From contig JAIDIR010000058.1 of the NCBI GenBank assembly GCA_029052615.1, positions 1 through 11,446 on the forward strand: a stretch of DNA of 11,446 bases. Reading direction: 5' to 3'. Positions 1-5,443 of this stretch are shown here, piece by piece. A program made the translations under genes and the position numbers. This DNA comes from Clostridia bacterium (GTDB taxonomy: Bacteria > Bacillota > Clostridia > Christensenellales > Borkfalkiaceae). Under the pieces are notes generated by a model. That model did no database searches. It was given only the letters and a program-made list of their open reading frames with translations, and was not told the DNA's origin. Numbering within the stretch: the first letter of the stretch is position 1; every line of letters starts with the position of its first letter.

Positions 1-36
1 TTCGGTAATTTTGCCCGCAAAACCTTAAATTCAGGT

Positions 37-80
37 GGGCGGGGCGCTATTTTTCGGGGCCCCGCCCGAAGCGTTTTTTT
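37..80 (+). terminator. Probable intrinsic terminator at left edge
   Basis: A GC-rich hairpin has arms at 37-45 (GGGCGGGGC) and 59-67 (GCCCCGCCC) and is followed six bases later by seven T residues (74-80). A second fold, TTCGGG at 53-58 with CCCGAA at 65-70 closed by CGC/GCG, ends directly against the T run and makes a better plus-strand terminator. It would end a rightward gene lying outside the window. Read leftward, the stem has no U-tract, so it is not a clear terminator for the minus-strand gene beside it. I see no gene in the first 90 bases. Confidence 0.55.
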
Positions 81-90
81 TACGGCGGAT

Positions 91-639
91 TTAATTTATG
101 CTGATATGCGCAAGCGTTTCGATGATTAAACGCGACAGCATTTTTATGTCCTTTTCGGTCACCTCTTCGGGGTGATTTTCGGAAAGGATATCGGCAATCT
201 TTTTCGCGCCGTCACCCGTCACGTCGCGCTCGATTGCCTGCGCTATGCGCGTTGCAATGCTCTCCGTCTGCTCGTCGGGAACGTAGCCGTCAATCAGCGT
301 TGCAATCACGCCCTCTGTCGCGCTCACGCTCTTTTTGCCGCGCATAAACTGTTCGTACCACACGTAAATTACGGTGGAAAGCGCGCCCACGGAAAAGCCG
401 TGCTCTATCACCTCCACGTAGTTGTCGGCAACGAATTTAAAGCTTAAATGCAGCAGCGCCGCATAGCCCGCGTACAGCAAGCTTCCCACGATAAAGGGAA
501 GAAAGGTAAGCGCCTGTTTGCGGCGTTTTTTAAAGAGCGTAATCTTTGCAATCTGCACCAAAATGCAGGTTGCCGCGGCAAGCGCAATCACGTCCAGACC
601 GTAAAAAGTAAAGGTGTCTATAACTTGAATTATGGTCAA
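91..639 (-). CDS. Small membrane protein of unknown function (182 aa)
   Basis: I do not recognise this family. Three hydrophobic segments are visible, roughly residues 12-33, 45-66 and 81-97. A basic loop (KKRRK, about 37-41) sits between the first two. About 80 residues of charged, probably helical C-terminal domain follow, mostly acidic with few aromatics, and probably cytoplasmic by the positive-inside rule. The start is TTG at 639, chosen because an AAAGGAG-type ribosome site (644-652) lies six bases upstream and no ATG is available near it. The gene stands alone on the minus strand, divergent from trmB. Size and layout are loosely like small holin-like or stress membrane proteins, but no motif supports either and no phage genes are nearby. 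Orientation and coding reality are well supported; function is unknown. Confidence 0.75.
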   Translation of the reverse strand: MTIIQVIDTFTFYGLDVIALAAATCILVQIAKITLFKKRRKQALTFLPFIVGSLLYAGYAALLHLSFKFVADNYVEVIEHGFSVGALSTVIYVWYEQFMRGKKSVSATEGVIATLIDGYVPDEQTESIATRIAQAIERDVTGDGAKKIADILSENHPEEVTEKDIKMLSRLIIETLAHISIN

Positions 640-643
640 AATT

Positions 644-652
644 CTCTCCTTT
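644..652 (-). promoter_or_regulatory. Ribosome binding site deciding a TTG start
   Basis: On the minus strand the sequence AAAGGAGAG lies six bases upstream of the TTG at 639. It is the strongest translation signal near this gene and fixes TTG as the start of the membrane protein. Confidence 0.7.
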
Positions 653-755
653 TCAAAATTATTTTCACCCGACTTAATTTACTTATAACGTTGCGCGCGC
701 GGAATAAAACGCGGCTAATCAAAATAAAAATAAAATTAACCCGTGCGCATTTCAC

Positions 756-784
756 TTGCAACGCGGGGCGGTATGTGATAAAAT
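756..784 (+). promoter_or_regulatory. Promoter of trmB, predicted leaderless
   Basis: The -35 box TTGCAA (756-761) is followed after 17 bases by the -10 box TAAAAT (779-784), which is preceded by TGA and so forms an extended -10. A start site six to eight bases past the -10 falls at 790-792, on or next to the trmB ATG at 792. No Shine-Dalgarno sequence precedes that ATG, which fits a leaderless mRNA. Confidence 0.65.
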
Positions 785-791
785 TCCGCTT

Positions 792-1460
792 ATGAGAATG
801 CACAGAAAATCACACCTCGATGAAAGACTTTCGGCTTGCGGCGATATTTTAACCGTTGCCGATTTAACCGACAAGAATATGAAGCACGCCGCCGCGGAAA
901 GGGAGGAACTTGACTTTTTTAAGCTCTTTAAAAACGCCAACCCCGTCCGTCTGGAAATAGGTTGCGGCAAGGGCAAATTCGTGTGCGAGCTTGCGGCGCG
1001 CCACCCCGAAATCAACTTCGTTGCCGTCGAAAAAATTTCCAACGTTCTAATAGAGGCGGTGGAAAGGGTTAAGGCGGAAAACCTTAAAAACGTTCACTTT
1101 ATAAACAGCGCCGCCGAGGTGCTGCCGCGCTATATTAATGAGGGGTCTATAGATAAAATTTATCTCAATTTTTCCAACCCTCTGCCCAAGCTCGGCTACG
1201 TAAAACAGCGCCTCACCCACCCGCGCTTTTTGAATATGTACAGGACGCTTTTGAAAGACGGCGGCGAAATCGTGCAAAAGACGGACGACGGGGATTTTTA
1301 CCGTTTTTCGCTTGAAAGCTACGCGGAGTGCGGCTACGAAATTTTGGAAAAGTGCGAGGATTTGGCGGCGCTTGCCGACCCCGAAAATATAGTCACCGAA
1401 CACGAAAAACGCTTTTCGGATATGGGCAAAAATATTTACAGGATAATTGCAAAAAGTTAA
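792..1460 (+). CDS. trmB: tRNA (guanine-46-N7)-methyltransferase TrmB, variant motif
   Basis: TrmB uses S-adenosylmethionine to form m7G46 in the tRNA variable loop, in the cytoplasm. The 222-residue protein has the SAM-binding LEIGCGKG (54-61), the acidic residue E80 at the end of strand 2, a YLNFSNP stretch (124-130), QKTD (162-165) and the C-terminal TEHE (202-205). The normal motif reads D-P-W-P-K-x-R-H-x-K-R-R. Here it is N129-P-L-P-K-L-G-Y136-V-K-Q139-R, so the Asp, Trp, first Arg, His and middle Arg are all changed. As I recall, the Asp, His and second Arg (E. coli D144, H151, R154) matter for activity. The Thr and Glu of the C-terminal motif remain. ATG 792 is chosen over the in-frame TTG at 756, which lies inside the -35 box. 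The gene abuts the phosphoesterase gene. The family call is firm; full activity is uncertain. Confidence 0.9.
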   Translation: MRMHRKSHLDERLSACGDILTVADLTDKNMKHAAAEREELDFFKLFKNANPVRLEIGCGKGKFVCELAARHPEINFVAVEKISNVLIEAVERVKAENLKNVHFINSAAEVLPRYINEGSIDKIYLNFSNPLPKLGYVKQRLTHPRFLNMYRTLLKDGGEIVQKTDDGDFYRFSLESYAECGYEILEKCEDLAALADPENIVTEHEKRFSDMGKNIYRIIAKS

Positions 1461-2273
1461 ATGGAACCGATATATATCGCGTTGATTTGCGTCGGATGCG
1501 TGTTTTTTATACTTCTTACCGCCGCGTTCGTGCTCTTTTCGAACAACTGCATAACACGCTCCGACTACGTTATAGAAAGTGCAAAAGCGCCCGAAAAGAG
1601 CGTGAAAATCGTGCACCTTTCAGACCTGCACGGCAAGCGCTTCGGCAAGGGAAACAAGCGGCTGGTTGCGCGCGTAAAGGCGTGCCATCCCGACTTTATA
1701 GCAATAACGGGCGATATCATTCACAAGTACCGCGAACGCGATATTCAGGCGGCGTTGGAGGCGTGTCAAAAGCTTAGTAAGGTCGCGCCCGTGTATTACG
1801 TAAGCGGCAACCACGAAATGCGAAGCACGCGCTACCGCGACCTTTCGAAACGGCTTAAAGAGGCGGGCGCAACCGTGCTTGACGACGAGAGCGTGACGGC
1901 GTTCGGCGTTAAGATAACGGGTGTAAACTGCGCGCATATAAAGGGCGGCAAATTCTATAAACTGAACGACGGCGAGGGATATAATATTTTGCTTGCGCAC
2001 CTGCCGCAGTTTATCGACAAGTACGCTATGGCGGGCTACGATTTAACCCTGTGCGGTCACGCGCACGGCGGACAGTGGCGGCTGCCTTTTACGGGTATAG
2101 GCTTCTATTCGCCGGGGCAGGGACTGTTCCCCAAATACACCTCGGGCGTGCATACGTGCGGCAATATGCGGCTGGTAATTTCGCGGGGGCTCGGCAATTC
2201 GCAGTGCCCCTTGCGCCTTTTCAACCGCCCCGAAATAGTTACGGTCACTCTGCGCCGCTCCGAAAACAACTGA
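1461..2273 (+). CDS. Membrane-anchored metallophosphoesterase (YkuE/YaeI type)
   Basis: A calcineurin-like phosphoesterase of 270 residues. An N-terminal hydrophobic segment (about 5-26) should anchor it in the membrane; which side the domain faces is not certain. The metal-binding motifs appear in order: DLH (D55, H57), GD (84-85), GNHE (116-119), a lone His (H180), and GHAHGGQ (199-205) with H200 and H202. All expected di-metal ligands are present, so it should be active. Members of this group hydrolyse phosphodiesters or phosphomonoesters, and for some the substrate is a lipid such as UDP-diacylglucosamine or a phospholipid. The substrate here cannot be read from sequence. The ATG follows the trmB stop codon with no gap (TAA then ATG) and lacks a clear ribosome site, so translation probably depends on coupling to trmB. 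A strong terminator follows. Confidence 0.88.
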   Translation: MEPIYIALICVGCVFFILLTAAFVLFSNNCITRSDYVIESAKAPEKSVKIVHLSDLHGKRFGKGNKRLVARVKACHPDFIAITGDIIHKYRERDIQAALEACQKLSKVAPVYYVSGNHEMRSTRYRDLSKRLKEAGATVLDDESVTAFGVKITGVNCAHIKGGKFYKLNDGEGYNILLAHLPQFIDKYAMAGYDLTLCGHAHGGQWRLPFTGIGFYSPGQGLFPKYTSGVHTCGNMRLVISRGLGNSQCPLRLFNRPEIVTVTLRRSENN

Positions 2274-2288
2274 ATTAAAATAAAAGGC

Positions 2289-2325
2289 GACCGCGCAACG
2301 GATAAGTTGCGCGGTCTTTGATTTT
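2289..2325. terminator. Bidirectional intrinsic terminator
   Basis: A perfect 11-bp stem, GACCGCGCAAC (2289-2299) with GTTGCGCGGTC (2306-2316), has a six-base loop. It is followed on the plus strand by TTTGATTTT (2317-2325). Read on the minus strand it is followed by a T-rich run (GCCTTTTATTTTA). It lies between the convergent phosphoesterase and carbamoyltransferase-like genes and should stop both. Confidence 0.9.
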
Positions 2326-2339
2326 CGGTATTGAAATTT

Positions 2340-3278
2340 TTACTTGATAAGCAGTGCAAGCAGCGCCTTAATTGCGTGCAGCTTGTTTTCCGACTGCTCG
2401 TAAACGATGCTCTGTTTTCCGTCGATGACCTCGGGCGCAACCTCTATGCCGCGGCGCGCGGGCAGGGGGTGCATAAATATTGCCGTTCCCGCGGCAACCG
2501 CCATAATGCGGTTGTTTACCTTGTAGGGGGCAAGCGCGGTCGCCTCCTCCTCGGAAAGCTGCGAATGGTAGTGGTAGCTGTCGGTATAAACGACGTCTGC
2601 GTTCTTGGCGGCAAACAGGGGGTCGTCGGTTATGGTAATGCTTCCGTACTGTTCCGCCCTTTCAACGTGCTCGGTCTTTACGGTAAAGGATTCGGGGGTC
2701 GCAACGGCAACCTCCATACCGCACTTGACCGCACCCATTAAAAGCGAAGCCGCAACGTTGGTGCCCTTGCCGATATACGCAAGCTTGACGCCCTCAAGCT
2801 TTTTCTTGTTTTCCCAAATGGTGTACAAATCGCTGAGCGCCTGCATGGGCACGAAATCGCTGTTGGTGGAGTTGATTACGGGTATGGGCGAAACCTCGGC
2901 AAAGCTTTCAAGCTCGTCCTGCGCAATGCCGCGCGTGATGAGCGCGCCCACGCCGTAGCGCGAAATTACGTTTACGACGTCCTTTATGTTTTCGCCCGCG
3001 CGCATATCGTTTTCGCTGTAAGGCAGGTTTACGCTTTCGCCGCCCAGCTGTCTTATGCCAATTTCCAAGGCGGAGCGCGTCCTCAGCGACGAATCGTTAA
3101 ATAGAAGCGCGATGGTCACGCCGCGCAAAATAGCGGTGTTTTCGTGCGCCGTGAACTTCGCCTTCATTTGGCGCGTGGCGTACAACAGCTCGAACAATTC
3201 CTCGGTGGAGTAATCGGCAAGCTTGGTCATATGTTTCTGGGTTACCGAATAGCTCGGGGAGTATCTGTTTATATCCAT
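2340..3278 (-). CDS. Ornithine-carbamoyltransferase-like protein with altered active site
   Basis: The fold belongs to the aspartate/ornithine carbamoyltransferase family: 312 residues, full length, co-linear throughout with OTC. Visible landmarks are S-L-R-T-R (64-68), ISRYGVGALITRG (105-117), GKGTNVAASLL (170-180), FMHPLPARRG (268-277) and SENKLH (296-301). Many expected residues differ. STRTR has become SLRTR. HPxQ, whose His contacts carbamoyl phosphate, is VPMQ (143-146). DxxxSMG, the ornithine site, reads DSYHYHSQ (233-240). HCLP is HPLP (270-273). The ENR Arg is Lys (K299). SLRTR also occurs in acetyl- and succinylornithine transcarbamylases, but those keep the HPxQ His. I therefore would not call this argF; it may use another substrate or be non-catalytic. 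No arginine genes adjoin it. A good ribosome site (AAGGA, 3286-3290) and a promoter precede the ATG. Confidence 0.8.
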   Translation of the reverse strand: MDINRYSPSYSVTQKHMTKLADYSTEELFELLYATRQMKAKFTAHENTAILRGVTIALLFNDSSLRTRSALEIGIRQLGGESVNLPYSENDMRAGENIKDVVNVISRYGVGALITRGIAQDELESFAEVSPIPVINSTNSDFVPMQALSDLYTIWENKKKLEGVKLAYIGKGTNVAASLLMGAVKCGMEVAVATPESFTVKTEHVERAEQYGSITITDDPLFAAKNADVVYTDSYHYHSQLSEEEATALAPYKVNNRIMAVAAGTAIFMHPLPARRGIEVAPEVIDGKQSIVYEQSENKLHAIKALLALLIK

Positions 3279-3290
3279 AAGTTTTTCCTT

Positions 3291-3304
3291 TTTATGCGCA
3301 TAAA
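3291..3304. promoter_or_regulatory. Perfect 14-bp palindrome in the carbamoyltransferase-like leader
   Basis: TTTATGCGCATAAA is a perfect inverted repeat lying between the predicted start site (about 3307) and the ribosome site (3286-3290) of the carbamoyltransferase-like gene. Next to it on the same strand is a partial copy, TTTATGA. It could be an operator for a dimeric repressor, or a weak RNA hairpin that affects ribosome access. It does not resemble the ARG box as I know it. Confidence 0.4.
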
Positions 3305-3313
3305 GTCATAAAT

Positions 3314-3342
3314 AGTTTAACACCCTTTCAAAATTTTATCAA
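3314..3342 (-). promoter_or_regulatory. Promoter of the carbamoyltransferase-like gene
   Basis: On the minus strand, TTGATA (3342-3337) and TAAACT (3319-3314) are separated by 17 bases, and TGT precedes the -10 as an extended element. The -35 box overlaps the queH stop codon. The predicted start is about 3307, giving a leader of about 28 nt. The gene may be transcribed on its own and also by read-through from queH, 60 bases upstream. Confidence 0.5.
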
Positions 3343-3935
3343 GTATTTGGCAGTGAGAATACGCAGCCGCAATAATTTTGGCGGTACAAAGAGTGCTCTC
3401 CGCTCAGCTGAATGCTTCTCAGATATCCGTCCGCCTTTTTAAAATCGTTGGGCAGCCACTTCACGCCGTGCTTTTGCGCAAGCTCGTATCCTATATTATT
3501 TATCAGCTGCGCGTTCTTTAAGGGGCTTAAAGTGAGGGTGGTGGCAAAGTAATCGTATCCGCCTTTCTTTGCCTCGACAGCCGTGCGCTCCAGCCTAAGC
3601 TTAAAACACGCCGCGCACCTCTCGCCGCCCTCGGGGCAGCTTTCCAAGCCTTTAACCGCAGTATAATATGCGTTAGTATCGTGTTCGCAGTCGCGTATAT
3701 CCGCCCAGCCCGTTTCGTTTATAAAGCGGATAAGCTCGGCTTTGCGCTTAAAATATTCCCCGTCCTCGATATTGGGATTATAGAAAAACGCCGTCACGCC
3801 GAAACTTTCGTGCAGTCTTTCCAGACAGGCGGAGGAGCAGGGCGCACAGCAGGCGTGCAGCAAAAGGCGCGGCTTTTCACCGTCCAGCCCCGCAATAATT
3901 TTCTTCATTTCGGCGTCGTAATTTTTCGCGTTCAT
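3339..3935 (-). CDS. queH: Epoxyqueuosine reductase QueH
   Basis: QueH (formerly DUF208) reduces epoxyqueuosine to queuosine in the tRNA wobble position, the last step of Q synthesis, and is the non-homologous replacement for QueG. The 198-residue protein has LLLHACCAPCSS (24-35) with the Cys pair C29-C30 and C33, FYNPNIEDGEY (51-61), EGGERCAACF (102-111) with C107 and C110, TTLTLSPLK (132-140), DFKKADGYLRSI (164-175), and YRQNYCGC (184-191). The Cys-Cys and CxxC pairs fit the Fe-S and metal ligands known for the family. All the motifs I expect are intact. An in-frame reading extends upstream to 4109, but its first 58 residues are not QueH-like. ATG 3935 coincides with the predicted transcription start, so I chose it. 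No other Q genes are in the window. Confidence 0.93.
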   Translation of the reverse strand: MNAKNYDAEMKKIIAGLDGEKPRLLLHACCAPCSSACLERLHESFGVTAFFYNPNIEDGEYFKRKAELIRFINETGWADIRDCEHDTNAYYTAVKGLESCPEGGERCAACFKLRLERTAVEAKKGGYDYFATTLTLSPLKNAQLINNIGYELAQKHGVKWLPNDFKKADGYLRSIQLSGEHSLYRQNYCGCVFSLPNT

Positions 3936-3941
3936 AATTAT

Positions 3942-3970
3942 ATTGTACAGCACCGCGCCCCTCTTTGCAA
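3942..3970 (-). promoter_or_regulatory. Promoter of queH, predicted leaderless
   Basis: On the minus strand, TTGCAA (3970-3965) and TACAAT (3947-3942) are 17 bases apart. Seven bases past the -10 is the A of the queH ATG at 3935. No Shine-Dalgarno sequence lies upstream. A second -10-like TATAAT overlaps this region but lies 22 bases from the -35 box and so is less well placed. Confidence 0.55.
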
Positions 3971-3978
3971 CAATTTGA

Positions 3979-3995
3979 CCGCCCGCTCGGGGCGG
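3979..3995. other. GC-rich hairpin between divergent promoters
   Basis: CCGCCC (3979-3984) pairs with GGGCGG (3990-3995) around a five-base loop, upstream of both the queH and ABC ATPase promoters. There is no U-tract on either side, so it is probably not a terminator. A TTTATGCGC half-site (3997-4005) that also occurs in the palindrome at 3291-3304 follows it. Function unknown. Confidence 0.3.
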
Positions 3996-4053
3996 CTTTA
4001 TGCGCGCTTGCAAAAATTTTACGATTTTTTTTGATAAAACAAGCGCGTAGAGG

Positions 4054-4082
4054 TTGGTAAAAATTTGCTTTTGTGTTATGAT
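4054..4082 (+). promoter_or_regulatory. Promoter of the ABC ATPase gene
   Basis: TTGGTA (4054-4059), 17 bases, then TATGAT (4077-4082), preceded by TGT as an extended -10. The start site should be near 4089, giving a leader of about 14 nt that still contains the AGGAG ribosome site (4090-4094) eight bases before the ATG at 4103. Confidence 0.65.
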
Positions 4083-4102
4083 TGTCAGTAGGAGAGCAAA
4101 CA

Positions 4103-5326
4103 ATGGCAAATTTACAGCTTAAATCGGTCAGCAAAATATATCCTTCGGGCGCGCTTGCGCTCTACAAGGTCAATCTGGAACTCAAGAGCGGCGAATTCGT
4201 CGCTGTGGTCGGCGGCGAAAAGAGCGGCAAGACTACGCTTTTAAGATTGGTCGCGGGGCTTGACGAAACCACCGAGGGTCAGATTATAGTGGGCGACAAG
4301 GACGTCACGCAGGAAAGCTCGCGAGACAGGGACGTCGCAATGATATTCCAGGGCAACACGCTGTATCCCTCGCTCAATATTTTCGAAAATATGGCGTACG
4401 GCCTCAGGATAAGAAAGACGAGCAACACGGTAATAGAACAGCGCGTCAAGGCGGCGGCGGAAATTTTGGGACTTACCGAGGTGCTTTACCGCAAGCCCAA
4501 GGTCCTCACCACCGAGCAGAAGCAGAAGGCGGCGTTCGGCAGGGCGATAGTAAGGGAGCCCAAGCTCTACCTTCTGGACGACCCTATTTCGGGCATATCG
4601 CCCGACGTCAGGGAAAGGCTGCGCTCCATACTTATAAATTTACAGGTCAGAATGAACGGCACGTTCGTGTACGCAAGCAAGAACGTAAACGAGGCGCTGA
4701 CCATGGCAACGCGTATGATAGTATTGCGCGAAGGCTTCCTGCAGCAGGTCGACACGCCCGCCAACCTTTACGACTATCCCGCAAGCGCGTACGTTGCGTT
4801 TACCGTCGGTTCGCCCACGGTCAACTTCGTAAACGGCGCGACGGTTGAAAAGGACGCGGACGGCGTGTACGCGGTAAGCGGCGGCGTGCGCTTCAAGCTT
4901 GCCGAAAATATCGTCAAGCGCTTTGCTTCGCTGGACGAATACGCGGGCACGGGCAAGAAGATTATTTTAGGTATCCGCCCCGAGGATATGAGCGCGGGCG
5001 CGGACGGCTTTATAAAAGCTAAGGTTTTCACCGTGGAAGAGATTGCGGGCGCAACTTACGCCGACTGTGAGTGCGAGGGAGGAAAGCTTTCTTTCGTCGT
5101 AAAGGCGGAGGGCGTCGTAAAGGGCGACGAGGTTACGCTGTGCGCCGATATGACCAGGGCGTTCGTGTTCGACGCGGATACGAGGCTTACACTTCTTCAA
5201 AGGGACGAGGGCTATAAAAAGACCGACTTTGCGGATGCGGATTTCGTTCCTCTCGGTTACGCCGAGGAGGAGGCGTTGAAGAAAAAGTTCAGCCTTCCCA
5301 AAAAGGAAGAAAAGAAAAAAAGATAA
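4103..5326 (+). CDS. MalK/UgpC-like ABC ATPase with degenerate catalytic motifs
   Basis: A 407-residue nucleotide-binding subunit of the CUT1 sugar-importer type, with an ATPase domain (about 1-235) and a C-terminal MalK-like regulatory TOBE region (about 236-370), then a Lys/Glu-rich tail. The A-loop Tyr (Y13), Walker A GGEKSGKT (37-44), Q-loop IFQ (81-83), and the SPTVNFVNG linker (237-245) are present. The rest is damaged. The LSGGQ signature is LTTEQ (135-139). The Walker B catalytic Glu is Asp (D159-D160-P). The D-loop SNLD is SGIS (163-166). The switch His is Lys (K193, in YASKN). ATP may bind, but normal hydrolysis is unlikely. No ABC permease or binding-protein gene adjoins it. It could be a regulatory pseudo-ATPase or partner a canonical subunit. 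ATG 4103 with AGGAG at 4090-4094 is preferred to an in-frame TTG at 4082. Confidence 0.88.
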   Translation: MANLQLKSVSKIYPSGALALYKVNLELKSGEFVAVVGGEKSGKTTLLRLVAGLDETTEGQIIVGDKDVTQESSRDRDVAMIFQGNTLYPSLNIFENMAYGLRIRKTSNTVIEQRVKAAAEILGLTEVLYRKPKVLTTEQKQKAAFGRAIVREPKLYLLDDPISGISPDVRERLRSILINLQVRMNGTFVYASKNVNEALTMATRMIVLREGFLQQVDTPANLYDYPASAYVAFTVGSPTVNFVNGATVEKDADGVYAVSGGVRFKLAENIVKRFASLDEYAGTGKKIILGIRPEDMSAGADGFIKAKVFTVEEIAGATYADCECEGGKLSFVVKAEGVVKGDEVTLCADMTRAFVFDADTRLTLLQRDEGYKKTDFADADFVPLGYAEEEALKKKFSLPKKEEKKKR

Positions 5327-5341
5327 CTCAAAATTTTTGAT

Positions 5342-5365
5342 ACGCCGCCGATAATTCGGCGGTGT
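5342..5365 (+). terminator. Hairpin after the ABC ATPase gene, weak terminator
   Basis: A 10-bp stem, ACGCCGCCGA (5342-5351) with TCGGCGGTGT (5356-5365, including one G-T pair), closes a TAAT loop. It begins 15 bases after the stop codon. There is no downstream T run, so termination may be incomplete or the stem may only protect the 3' end. Confidence 0.4.
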
Positions 5366-5384
5366 AATCGTTAAAGGTATAAAA

Positions 5385-5439
5385 GCACCCGTTTAAGGCA
5401 ATAACAGTACTACGGTTTTAAACGCCGTATATAAGGTGC
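5385..5439 (+). promoter_or_regulatory. Structured leader that can pair with the exporter ribosome site
   Basis: GCACC (5385-5389) can pair with GGTGC (5435-5439), which overlaps the ribosome site AAGGTG (5433-5438) of the exporter gene. Inside it, CGTTTAA (5390-5396) pairs perfectly with TTAAACG (5418-5424). A competing stem, TACGG (5411-5415) with CCGTA (5425-5429), cannot form at the same time because no bases are left to span the first stem. Mutually exclusive stems that touch a ribosome site suggest translational control. I do not recognise any known metal riboswitch consensus here. Confidence 0.35.
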
Positions 5440-5443
5440 CCAA

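Noticed and set aside
756..791. Upstream TTG start extending TrmB by 12 residues
   Set aside because: The TTG is inside the -35 box and the extension is not TrmB-like; no ribosome site precedes it.
3979..3995. GC hairpin between queH and the ABC ATPase as a terminator
   Set aside because: No U-tract on either strand, and no gene ends there; kept only as a low-confidence structure.
3936..4109. N-terminal extension of QueH by 58 residues
   Set aside because: It runs through the queH promoter and the divergent ABC promoter, and is not QueH-like; ATG 3935 matches the family start.
5378..5383. TATAAA as a -10 box for the exporter gene
   Set aside because: At 17-base spacing the -35 position is TTCGGC and there is no TGn element; the nearest TTGATA is much too far upstream.
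5390..5429. H-type pseudoknot in the exporter leader
   Set aside because: The loop that must cross the 7-bp stem has zero bases, so the two stems exclude each other rather than form a pseudoknot.
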